NCBI GenBank assembly: GCA_039767595.1
Contig: JBDNBY010000003.1
Span: 1-10,184 of the forward strand
DNA from: JBDNBY01 sp039767595
GTDB taxonomy: Bacteria > Pseudomonadota > Alphaproteobacteria > Rhodobacterales > Rhodobacteraceae
DNA: 10,184 bases
Direction: 5' to 3'
Every line of letters begins with the position of its first letter. Position 1 is the first letter of the stretch. Under the pieces are notes generated by a model. The model made no database searches, had not been told where the DNA came from, and worked only from the letters and a program-made list of their open reading frames with translations. A program made the translations under genes and the position numbers. Positions 1 through 6,100 of the stretch are shown piece after piece.

Positions 1-586
1 AGCCCGGCAGCCCCGCGAGCATGTTATGCCTGGCACCATGGCCGTCGGAATGGCTGATCGTGGCCGATAATTCGGGCAGAGCCAATAGCGGCAAGAGCGC
101 CAACATCGGAATAACGGCCACGTCTTGGGTCAAAAGCACCGAAAAGCTCGAGCGCCCTTCTGCGGTGCGCATCAATCCCTTTTCCGTCAAAGTTTGCAGG
201 ACAATTGCCGTTGACGACAGCGCCAAAACCATGCCGATCGCAAGAGCCGTTTGCCACGCAAGGCCCATCGCCACGGCAATCCACGTGATTACCCCCATCG
301 TTCCAAGCACTTGTAATCCGCCCAATCCCAAGAGCTTGTGCCGCATATCCCATAGCGTACGCGGCGCCAGCTCTAGACCTATGACAAAGAGCATCATCAC
401 CACGCCAAATTCGGCGAAATGTTGTAAATCCTTAGTCTCGGATCCAACAAGGCCGATGATCGGCCCAATCACGATCCCCGCCGCGAGATATCCCAACACA
501 GATCCCAAGCCGAGCCGTGCTGCGACAGGCACCGCGATGACCGCTGCCAAAAGGTAAATAACCGCTTGTGATAAAAACCCGTCCAT
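1..586 (-). CDS. Kef-type (CPA2 family) monovalent cation:proton antiporter, N-terminal part, cut by window edge
   Basis: The minus-strand frame is open from ATG at 586 to the window edge (195 codons, no stop), so only the N-terminal half of the membrane domain is visible. The translation has alternating hydrophobic segments and CPA2 hallmarks: GLGSVLGYLAAGIVIGP (about residues 26-42), FGVVMMLFVIGLELAP (60-75), ALSSTAIVLQTL (122-133) and QDVAVIP (154-160), which contains the Gln-Asp pair typical of KefB/KefC-like exchangers. Members sit in the inner membrane and exchange K+ or Na+ for H+. KefB/KefC proper carry a C-terminal TrkA-N/RCK domain gated by glutathione adducts, and that part lies outside the window, so glutathione control cannot be judged. 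GGAG stands 9 bases before the ATG. The gene lies 123 bp downstream of cbiO on the same strand; the gap is long enough for its own promoter, so I do not place it in the cbi operon. Confidence 0.9.
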   Translation of the reverse strand, partial: MDGFLSQAVIYLLAAVIAVPVAARLGLGSVLGYLAAGIVIGPIIGLVGSETKDLQHFAEFGVVMMLFVIGLELAPRTLWDMRHKLLGLGGLQVLGTMGVITWIAVAMGLAWQTALAIGMVLALSSTAIVLQTLTEKGLMRTAEGRSSFSVLLTQDVAVIPMLALLPLLALPELSATISHSDGHGARHNMLAGLPG

Positions 587-709
587 GTGTCACGTCTCCG
601 ACTCTCTCACATCCTATGATGGAATTATGTGCGGCGTGTGACAACTCAGATATATACGCAAGCGGTAGAAATTTCTCACATTAAACGGTCTACTAATGAT
701 TTAGAGGCC

Positions 710-1360
710 TTAGCGTGCGACCAGCTGCCCCTCTTCAAAGTGAAAGGCACAGGGCGCAATTTTCGCACGAAAGGCGGGATTATGGCTGACGAGTAGAATA
801 GCTTGGGGCAGGCCGCTTAGAATTTCGAGCAATCGCCCCTCGTTTTTTGCGTCCAGTGCATTTGTCGGCTCATCAAGCAACAGCACCTCAGGCTCCATCG
901 CCAAAACGGTGGCCAGCGTGATCAGGCGTTTTTCGCCCCCCGAGAGTTTATGCGTGATCCGATTGCGCAGATGCAACAAGTCGAGATCTTCAAGCACGCG
1001 GTCAACGATCTCGATCGCCTCATCCGTTGTGCGGCCCAAATTGAGCGGGCCAAAGGCAATATCCTCGGCCACCGTGGGGCAAAAGAGTTGATCGTCAGGA
1101 TCTTGAAACACCAATCCGACACGGCGGCGCACATCGTGGAAATCGGCCTCTTTGGTGCGCGATTGATCAAAAATGCGCACGTCGCCCTTTTGCGGCTTTT
1201 GCAGGCCTAAGATGATCCGCAACAGCGTCGATTTGCCCGCGCCATTTGGCCCTGTGAGCGAGAGCTTTTGACCATGATCCAAATGCATCGACGCCCCATT
1301 GAGGATGGGCGTATGATCGGGATAGCTAAATTGAATGTCGCGCAGTTCTATCATCGCCAT
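710..1360 (-). CDS. cbiO: CbiO, ATPase subunit of the cobalt ECF transporter
   Basis: ABC-type ATPase that powers metal import together with CbiQ and CbiM on the cytoplasmic face of the inner membrane. Counting from the ATG at 1360 (216 residues): Walker A GPNGAGKST at 37-45, Q-loop VFQDPDDQLF, ABC signature LSGGEKR, Walker B VLLLDEPTNALD and switch histidine LLVSHN. DPDDQLF after the Q-loop glutamine is typical of the ECF A-component family (CbiO/EcfA) rather than general importers. The frame extends upstream to 1390, but GGAG lies 10 bases before the ATG at 1360, and a second ATG at 1354 overlaps the cbiQ stop as ATGA. I prefer 1360, with 1354 possible. It is the last gene of cbiKMLQO, so the operon supplies a single ATPase that presumably acts as a homodimer. 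NikO is the equivalent name if the substrate is nickel. Confidence 0.96.
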   Translation of the reverse strand: MAMIELRDIQFSYPDHTPILNGASMHLDHGQKLSLTGPNGAGKSTLLRIILGLQKPQKGDVRIFDQSRTKEADFHDVRRRVGLVFQDPDDQLFCPTVAEDIAFGPLNLGRTTDEAIEIVDRVLEDLDLLHLRNRITHKLSGGEKRLITLATVLAMEPEVLLLDEPTNALDAKNEGRLLEILSGLPQAILLVSHNPAFRAKIAPCAFHFEEGQLVAR

Positions 1361-2136
1361 GTTGCATCTACTCCGATCAAGGCCGCGCACAAAAGGACAA
1401 AGACGGCGGCAAATAGGTAATCGTGCAATTGCATTTTAGGCGTCCACAATAAAGTGATTTTTCCCGAAAACCCGCGACATTTCATGGCGCCTAGTACACG
1501 CTCGGATCGTTCAATCGCGCGCACGACGAGCATGCCGACGAGATAGCCATAGATTTTATAGGTGTGCCATGTGGTTGAGGGGCGAAATCCGCGCACTTTC
1601 ATCGCGCCGCGCAGACGCTGATATTCCTCGCGCAGCACATCGATATAGCGCACTGTAAACATCAGCGTGTGCACTAAAGTTTCAGGCACGCGCAGCCGGT
1701 GCAGCGCATGGCCCATCGTGACCGCCTCCATCGTGCCCACAAGCGTAAGCAGTGTCAGCACCACGGCATTGGCAGTCAGGGCGATATCCAGCGCCTTGTA
1801 AAACCCTGTCCAGCTGGCGCTCAGGCCGAATATTTCAAACATCGGCGCCCCCTCGACCGTGAAGGGCAATGTAATCAGCATAAAAATCACAAACCCATCG
1901 ACCATCGCCATGCGCTTGAGAGTTTTTTTCGCTGGCAACTTAGACAGCCACAACAGACACAGCGCGATACCTAGGGCAAGGCACAGTGCACCTAAATGCG
2001 ACAGGCTGGCGGTGACGGTTCCAAAACCCATCGTGACCACAATCCGCATCCGCGGGTCAAGCGCCCCCAACATGCCGCGCCACAGGGGTGGGTGACCCGT
2101 ACCGGTGGGCGCTATGCTAGCCGTGCGATGCGACAT
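1351..2136 (-). CDS. cbiQ: CbiQ, transmembrane coupling (T) subunit of the cobalt ECF transporter
   Basis: Integral membrane T-component that transmits ATP-driven motion from CbiO to the substrate-binding CbiM. The protein has 261 residues, close to the family norm, with hydrophobic segments around 30-65, 78-93, 117-135, 195-206 and 238-256. The C-terminal cytoplasmic part carries two copies of the coupling motif, GAMKVRGF at 177-184 and GAMKCRGF at 216-223. These correspond to the paired X-R-G signatures of EcfT/CbiQ proteins that dock into the ATPase grooves. The start at 2136 has a GGGGGA Shine-Dalgarno 6 bases upstream and lies 2 bases after the cbiL stop. The 3' end overlaps the start region of cbiO, consistent with translational coupling. 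Confidence 0.95.
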   Translation of the reverse strand: MSHRTASIAPTGTGHPPLWRGMLGALDPRMRIVVTMGFGTVTASLSHLGALCLALGIALCLLWLSKLPAKKTLKRMAMVDGFVIFMLITLPFTVEGAPMFEIFGLSASWTGFYKALDIALTANAVVLTLLTLVGTMEAVTMGHALHRLRVPETLVHTLMFTVRYIDVLREEYQRLRGAMKVRGFRPSTTWHTYKIYGYLVGMLVVRAIERSERVLGAMKCRGFSGKITLLWTPKMQLHDYLFAAVFVLLCAALIGVDATWR

Positions 2137-2138
2137 GC

Positions 2139-2705
2139 CTATTCCCCCAACTTGCGGCGCGCGGCGATATAAAAGCCAAGGCCAAAGAGGCCCATGATAT
2201 AGCCGATCCCGCCCAATATGGATTGAAGATTGGCATGCTCGCGGCTTGCGGCGATTTCACGGCGCAGGGGGCGCAGCTCATCGCGGATCATAGCGGCCAT
2301 CTCTTGGCGCATATCGTTGCTCATGTCCGCTGGTGCTGCGCTGGCGCTTTGGTTCGCAACGGGCGCGGGTATGGTTGGGGCGACGCCCATGATTTGAGCG
2401 ACGTCTTGGGCTGTCATTTCAACGCGGCCGACATGGCCCGCGCCTAAGTTCGCAAAGAATGTGTGCGAGATGGCCGCCTTGGGGGTATAAATGAAAAACC
2501 CATCAGCATCGGTTTGAGTTTGGCCCAATGTCGCGCCGCTTGAATCAGAGATAACGATGGTCGTGTTCGAGGCCATTGTGCCATTCGAGAGGCCCAGCTC
2601 GCCCTCAATCGCCGTGCCTGAGGGAAAGACAGACATGATCACTTTGTGCGCCAAGGCGGGCACAGGTAGGCACAAAAGGGTGATGCACACGAACACTCTG
2701 ATCAT
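2139..2705 (-). CDS. cbiL: CbiL/NikL-like accessory protein of the cobalt ECF transporter
   Basis: 188-residue small subunit that takes the place of CbiN in CbiKMLQO/NikKMLQO-type metal ECF systems. It has a signal-like N-terminus (residues 1-19, ending PALA) followed directly by His20. Next comes a beta-rich extracytoplasmic domain of about 80 residues (20-105), a Pro/Ala-rich linker (about 108-128), a charged helix with coiled-coil character (128-158) and one C-terminal transmembrane helix (about 161-182, Gly/Leu/Ile-rich) ending in a basic tail. This topology suggests a periplasmic domain tethered next to CbiM. The start at 2705 overlaps the cbiM stop as ATGA. The same frame is open upstream to 3098, but that stretch is the out-of-phase shadow of cbiM, and the signal peptide at 2705 settles the start. 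The exact role in metal delivery is not established to my knowledge. Confidence 0.85.
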   Translation of the reverse strand: MIRVFVCITLLCLPVPALAHKVIMSVFPSGTAIEGELGLSNGTMASNTTIVISDSSGATLGQTQTDADGFFIYTPKAAISHTFFANLGAGHVGRVEMTAQDVAQIMGVAPTIPAPVANQSASAAPADMSNDMRQEMAAMIRDELRPLRREIAASREHANLQSILGGIGYIMGLFGLGFYIAARRKLGE

Positions 2706-3319
2706 GATGCGATCCGATTGGGGGACGTGAAGAGGTCGGGTTTGACTTTGCGCACCAAATAGACGGCAAATCCAGTCAGAACGCCTTCGATTACGATGAT
2801 GGGAATATGCGCGATCAATGCAAATTGCGCCGCCGCCTTGAATTCCTCTCCTGATAGCATCAAGGAAAAGGCCACCGCCACTGCCGTCATCGCAATGGCA
2901 CTGGCCCCGCCAATGCCGGCCCAAATAGCGCCTTGGATCGTGCTGCCTGAGGCGATTAAGCGACCAAAGATCAGCCACGCTAAAACAGCCGGTAGGGCGA
3001 TGTTGAGCGTATTGATGCCCAGCACCGTCAGGCCGCCAAACCCGAAAAACACCGCCTGTAGCAACAGCCCCACAAAGAGCGCTGGAAAGGCCGCCCATCC
3101 CAAAATCAGGCCCGCCAGTCCATTGAGCATTAAATGCACAGAGGTCGGCCCAATCGGAACATGGATCAATGAGGCCACAAAAAACGACGCCGACAAAACC
3201 CCCGTGGCGGGGATCCGCTCGATCGGGAGTTTGCGCAGGCCAATGGCAATGCCCGCAACGGCCATGAGGCTACCGCCAATGACCACGGGGTTTGCAAGCG
3301 CGCCATCTACAATATGCAT
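2702..3319 (-). CDS. cbiM: CbiM, substrate-binding membrane (S) component of the cobalt ECF transporter
   Basis: 205-residue membrane protein that binds the divalent metal and gives the transporter its specificity. It begins MHIVDG, a variant of the family's MHIPDG or MHIADG start; in characterised CbiM/NikM proteins the free N-terminus and His2 take part in metal coordination. Other family signatures are VHLMLNGLAGLILG (around 72-85, with a second histidine expected in the metal site) and LLLQAVFFGFGGL. At least six hydrophobic segments are visible. It starts 3 bases after the cbiK stop and ends in an ATGA overlap with cbiL. Sequence alone separates CbiM (Co) from NikM (Ni) poorly; the upstream cobalamin riboswitch supports cobalt. 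Confidence 0.95.
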   Translation of the reverse strand: MHIVDGALANPVVIGGSLMAVAGIAIGLRKLPIERIPATGVLSASFFVASLIHVPIGPTSVHLMLNGLAGLILGWAAFPALFVGLLLQAVFFGFGGLTVLGINTLNIALPAVLAWLIFGRLIASGSTIQGAIWAGIGGASAIAMTAVAVAFSLMLSGEEFKAAAQFALIAHIPIIVIEGVLTGFAVYLVRKVKPDLFTSPNRIAS

Positions 3320-3322
3320 AGC

Positions 3323-4114
3323 TTACTCCAGATCATACGCTTTGATCCAAAACACCGCGTCTTGGCTCAGCTCTTTGCCATTATGCGAGGTTTTCTTGCC
3401 AACACCAAGGGCGGCAAAGCCCCAATACCCCGCTTTGGGCACGCCAAAGGTGAAATAGCCATTTTGATCTGACACGGCGACAAGTGTGCCGCCCTTTGGG
3501 GGGCTGACCTGTGAGGGCGGAGCGCTGTTCGTGGTCAAATCAGGTTCGGCCGCCATATATTCGATTTCAATTTCCGCCCCTGCCACAGGCGCCCCACTGG
3601 CCAGAACACGGCCCGTAAAGGTCGAGCCGGTCAAAATTGTATAGGGGCGATTGAGCGGTACAATCTCGGCAGGCAGATCAAGCTGTACGTCCCAGTCAGA
3701 GGGCAATCCATTGCGGTTGATCACGGCCTTGGTGAATTGCTGGATATATTTATCCTCAGATGCCTCGTAATAGGGGGCAGGTTCGGTCACAATCACGTAA
3801 TCGCCGGATCGACGGATGGGAATACGGCCCAAAAACGCTTGGGCCGTGTTTTGGGCCCCTTGGAATGTGAATGGCTCTAAAGAGGGCGCAAGATCCATTT
3901 TTTCGCCGTGATGGATGGCATAAAAGGCCTGAGGTGCCGCCATCTCCATCACATGCCCATTATCAAACGGGTGCCAAAAAATAAGTGCAACGGGAAGATC
4001 GCCCGTGCGTTCAATTACGGCGTCTTGTGTATAATTTAGTAAAAAATGCGCAAACGAGGGGGGGGCACATAGTGCGGAAATGGCTGCGCTGAGTGCGAAA
4101 ACATAGTGTTTCAT
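3323..4114 (-). CDS. cbiK: CbiK/NikK-like periplasmic DUF4198-family protein of the cobalt ECF transporter
   Basis: First gene of the operon, 263 residues. It has a signal peptide (about 1-22, ending PPSFA) with His23 immediately after the predicted cleavage point (A-HFLLNY). The body resembles the DUF4198 family: an N-terminal half with FWHPFDNGHVMEMAAP (histidines and methionine that could bind metal), then a Gly/Pro-rich beta-sandwich-like half (roughly 160-255) with a carboxypeptidase-regulatory-like GRVLASGAPVAGAEIEIEY and DQNGYFTFGVPKAGYW. The family accompanies CbiM/NikM with CbiL/NikL in place of CbiN, and a periplasmic metal-capture role is an inference. The start at 4114 is supported by a strong GGGAGGA 9 bases upstream and by the signal peptide. 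The gene is reached through a 146-nt leader downstream of the cobalamin riboswitch, so it should be repressed when B12 is abundant. Confidence 0.88.
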   Translation of the reverse strand: MKHYVFALSAAISALCAPPSFAHFLLNYTQDAVIERTGDLPVALIFWHPFDNGHVMEMAAPQAFYAIHHGEKMDLAPSLEPFTFQGAQNTAQAFLGRIPIRRSGDYVIVTEPAPYYEASEDKYIQQFTKAVINRNGLPSDWDVQLDLPAEIVPLNRPYTILTGSTFTGRVLASGAPVAGAEIEIEYMAAEPDLTTNSAPPSQVSPPKGGTLVAVSDQNGYFTFGVPKAGYWGFAALGVGKKTSHNGKELSQDAVFWIKAYDLE

Positions 4115-4124
4115 GCGTGTCTGT

Positions 4125-4173
4125 CCTCCCTCGGTCTAGTGATCAACGGCCGAATGTTCATATGCAAGGGAGA
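4125..4173 (-). promoter_or_regulatory. Possible Shine-Dalgarno-sequestering helix in the cbiK leader
   Basis: The cbiK ribosome binding region (minus-strand CGAGGGAGG, 4125-4133) is complementary to UCUCCCUUG (4165-4173) over 9 positions, 7 of them Watson-Crick including AGGGAG/CUCCCU, with a 31-nt loop. Formation would hide the ribosome binding site. The 5' part of the upstream arm (CCUGCGUC just before the CUCCCU) could alternatively pair with GACGC at 4229-4233, giving a switchable arrangement. The complementarity is seen in the sequence; its regulatory use is inferred. Confidence 0.4.
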
Positions 4174-4240
4174 CGCAGGCGCAGGTCACCGTTCCACAAC
4201 GGACCACCGTGCCAGACGCGCAACCCCGGCGTCGTGGTGC

Positions 4241-4262
4241 GTGCCTCATTCCAGCGAGGCAC
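4241..4262 (-). promoter_or_regulatory. Leader hairpin immediately 3' of the B12 aptamer
   Basis: On the minus strand GTGCCTC (4256-4262) and GAGGCAC (4241-4247) form a perfect 7-bp stem with an 8-nt loop. It begins right at the end of the aptamer and competes with the outermost wobble pairs of an extended P1. No U-tract follows, so it is not an intrinsic terminator. It may be part of the riboswitch expression platform or only a structural spacer. Confidence 0.55.
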
Positions 4263-4263
4263 A

Positions 4264-4441
4264 TTATCGGCAGGTCTCCTGACTTACGGCTCGGGCGCAT
4301 GCGGCGGCCTTCCCAGATTGCTCCAGTGGCGGTGCGGCGCATGCTTGCCGTTTACAGTTGCGGGGACAGCTGTGGCATTGGCGAAGGGCCGCACCACATT
4401 CCCTCTTTCGTCCTTAGATGATTCACCTATGGAACCGATAA
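4264..4441 (-). promoter_or_regulatory. Cobalamin (B12) riboswitch controlling cbiKMLQO
   Basis: Read on the minus strand, the element has the conserved cobalamin aptamer parts in order: a GGTTCC segment, GGGAATGTGGTG, CCCCGCAACTGTAAACGG, CCACTGG, TGGGAAGGC and the B12 box AGTCAGGAGACCTGCC (4269-4284). The closing P1 stem is perfect over 7 bp: TTATCGG (4435-4441) pairs with CCGATAA (4264-4270), and G-U/A-U pairs can extend it to 4261/4444. Length (178 nt) and spacing fit the classical adenosylcobalamin-type aptamer (Rfam Cobalamin family). It lies 150 bases upstream of the cbiK start. Together with the leader hairpins, the possible promoter and the manC upstream repeats, it accounts for most of the 511-bp gap between cbiK and manC. 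Binding of B12 is expected to turn cobalt uptake off. Confidence 0.96.
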
Positions 4442-4449
4442 CATTGTGA

Positions 4450-4478
4450 GCAGTAGGCATCCGGTTTTCCTGTGTCAA
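4450..4478 (-). promoter_or_regulatory. Candidate promoter for the cbi operon
   Basis: A perfect minus 35-like TTGACA is present on the minus strand at 4473-4478, just upstream of the B12 aptamer. At 17 bp spacing the minus 10 position reads TACTGC, a poor match. The location is right for a transcript carrying the full riboswitch, but the weak minus 10 makes this tentative. Confidence 0.3.
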
Positions 4479-4573
4479 TCCTTCATTTCGGGCAGGTGGC
4501 CGCGCACGCGCGCATAAAACTACTTACTCCACGCGCGGCTTGGCTTAAGCTGCCTGCAGGGGATTTCGCAGCT

Positions 4574-4599
4574 GCGGCCAAACGGCGGCCAAACAGCGG
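4574..4599 (+). repeat. 11-bp tandem direct repeat upstream of manC
   Basis: GCGGCCAAACG (4574-4584) is followed directly by GCGGCCAAACA (4585-4595) and a partial third GCGG (4596-4599), ending 26 bp before the manC start. One helical-turn spacing is compatible with side-by-side protein binding, but the repeat could also be chance slippage. Confidence 0.5.
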
Positions 4600-4625
4600 G
4601 CGAGCGTGTAACATTGGGGGCAGAA

Positions 4626-6055
4626 ATGACGACGGTAACACCAGTAGTTTTGTGTGGCGGGACAGGCACGCGTTTGTGGCCGCTATCGCGCAAGTCGTAC
4701 CCGAAACAATTCGTTGACTTAATAGGAACTCTAGCCTGTTTCAGGCCTCAGCCCTGCGTATGGCAGCGGCGCAAACGGTACAGTTTGCCCCGCCCATGAT
4801 TGTGACCAATGTTGATTTTCGGTTTATTGTCACCGAGCAATTACAAGGCGTCGGCATTGATCCAGGGCCAGTGTTGATTGAGCCGATGGGCAAAAATACC
4901 GCTGCGGCGGTTTTGGCAGCGTGTTTGTATGCCCAAGAGACCGATCCAGAGGCCGTGTTGCTCGTGGCGCCCTCCGATCATCTTATTCCTGATCACCCAG
5001 CCTTTGAAGATGCCGTGCGCCTCGGCCTTGAACAAGTAGAGCGCGGCCGCATCGTCACATTTGGCATTACGCCAACACAGGCCGAGACAGGCTATGGGTA
5101 TTTGGATGTAGATCCGGCGTCTATGGCCGAGCCTGTGATGCCAGTGCGCAAATTTGTCGAAAAACCAGATCACGCCAAGGCGCAAAACATGGTAGATGAC
5201 GGTCATTACCTATGGAATGCAGGGATCTTTTTGTTCCGCGCCCGCGATATGATCGCCGCCTTTGACAGCCAGGCCGCGGATTTGCGCGCCCCCGTGCAGG
5301 CGGCACTTGAGGCCGGTGAAGTCGCTCTTGGCTTTTTCCGCTTGGATCCGGCGGCATGGGCGCAGTGCCGCGATGTGTCGATCGACTATGCGGTGATGGA
5401 GCATTTAGAGAGCATTGTCGCCGTGCCATTTTCGGCCGGCTGGTCGGATTTAGGGGGCTGGGATGCCGTGTGGCAGGCACAAGGCCCTGATGAGGCTGGC
5501 GTTGCCACCTCTGGCGCGGCCACAGCGATTGAATGCCGCAATAGTTTACTGCGCAGCGAGAGCGCCGATCAGCAGATCGTGGGCCTCGGACTTGAGAATA
5601 TCATCGCCATTGCCATGCCCGACGCCGTGTTGGTCGCGCACAAAGATCGGGCGCAGGACGTCAAGCTCGCGGTTGAAGGCCTAAAGGCGCAATCGGTTGT
5701 TCAGGCCGAGCAGCTGCCCATCGACTATCGGCCATGGGGATGGTTTGAAACTTTGGTCATTCGCGGCCGATTTCAGGTCAAGCAAATCCATGTCAAACCC
5801 TCAGCCGCGCTAAGTTTGCAAAGTCACCATCACCGATCCGAGCATTGGGTGGTCGTTGCAGGCACAGCGGAGGTGACCGTGGATGATGACACGGTGTTGG
5901 TCAGCGAAGGGCAGTCTGTCTATATCCCGCTGGGCGCAAAGCATCGCATGCGTAATCCGGGTAAAGTGCCGCTGGTGATTATCGAAATACAGACCGGATC
6001 GTATTTGGGCGAGGATGATATCATCCGCTACGAGGATCTCTATGCGCGGGGCTAA
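4626..6055 (+). pseudogene. manC: Mannose-1-phosphate guanylyltransferase / mannose-6-phosphate isomerase (ManC/AlgA type), frameshifted near codon 36
   Basis: Bifunctional cytoplasmic enzyme that isomerises fructose-6-P/mannose-6-P and makes GDP-mannose from mannose-1-P and GTP. The N-terminus starts at ATG 4626 (GGGGG 5 bases upstream) and holds the pyrophosphorylase signature GGTGTRLWPLSRKSYPKQF (residues 11-29). That frame then derails after FVDLIG. The rest of the enzyme continues in the minus 1 frame, open from 4718 to the stop at 6055: NSSLFQASALR, VLIEPMGKNTAAA, APSDHLI, FVEKPD, YLWNAGIFLFR, then the C-terminal type II isomerase cupin with YRPWGWFE and the metal-site SHHHRSEHW. Restoring one A in GGAAC (4725-4729) joins the halves as LIGNSSLFQ, the usual G-x-x-S-L-F-Q family pattern, so a single-base deletion explains everything. 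If real, the downstream ORF (ATG 4760) lacks the nucleotide-binding loop and should be inactive as a guanylyltransferase. If it is a sequence error, the gene is intact at about 477 residues. Confidence 0.9.
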
Positions 6056-6100
6056 GACGCGCGGCGGATGATTTTGGCCCTCTGACCTGTGCCGTGTGAC

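Noticed and set aside
21..557. 178-codon plus-strand open frame at the left edge
   Set aside because: It is antisense to the antiporter gene, whose minus-strand translation matches CPA2 motifs throughout; the plus translation has no recognisable pattern.
2706..3098. 131-codon N-terminal extension of cbiL
   Set aside because: It is cbiM read out of phase; the ATGA overlap and signal peptide at 2705 define the true start.
2796..3458. 220-codon plus-strand open frame
   Set aside because: Antisense to cbiM and the end of cbiK, both of which have family motifs and operon-like overlaps.
4093..4478. Short open frames on both strands over the riboswitch region
   Set aside because: The conserved RNA structure accounts for the sequence, and the translations resemble nothing.
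4700..4760. Programmed minus 1 ribosomal frameshifting in manC
   Set aside because: No X-XXY-YYZ slippery heptamer or obvious downstream pseudoknot is seen, and a lost A in GGAAAC gives the expected family sequence more simply.
6056..6100. Intrinsic terminator between convergent manC and the oxidoreductase gene
   Set aside because: I find no GC-rich hairpin followed by a T-tract on either strand.
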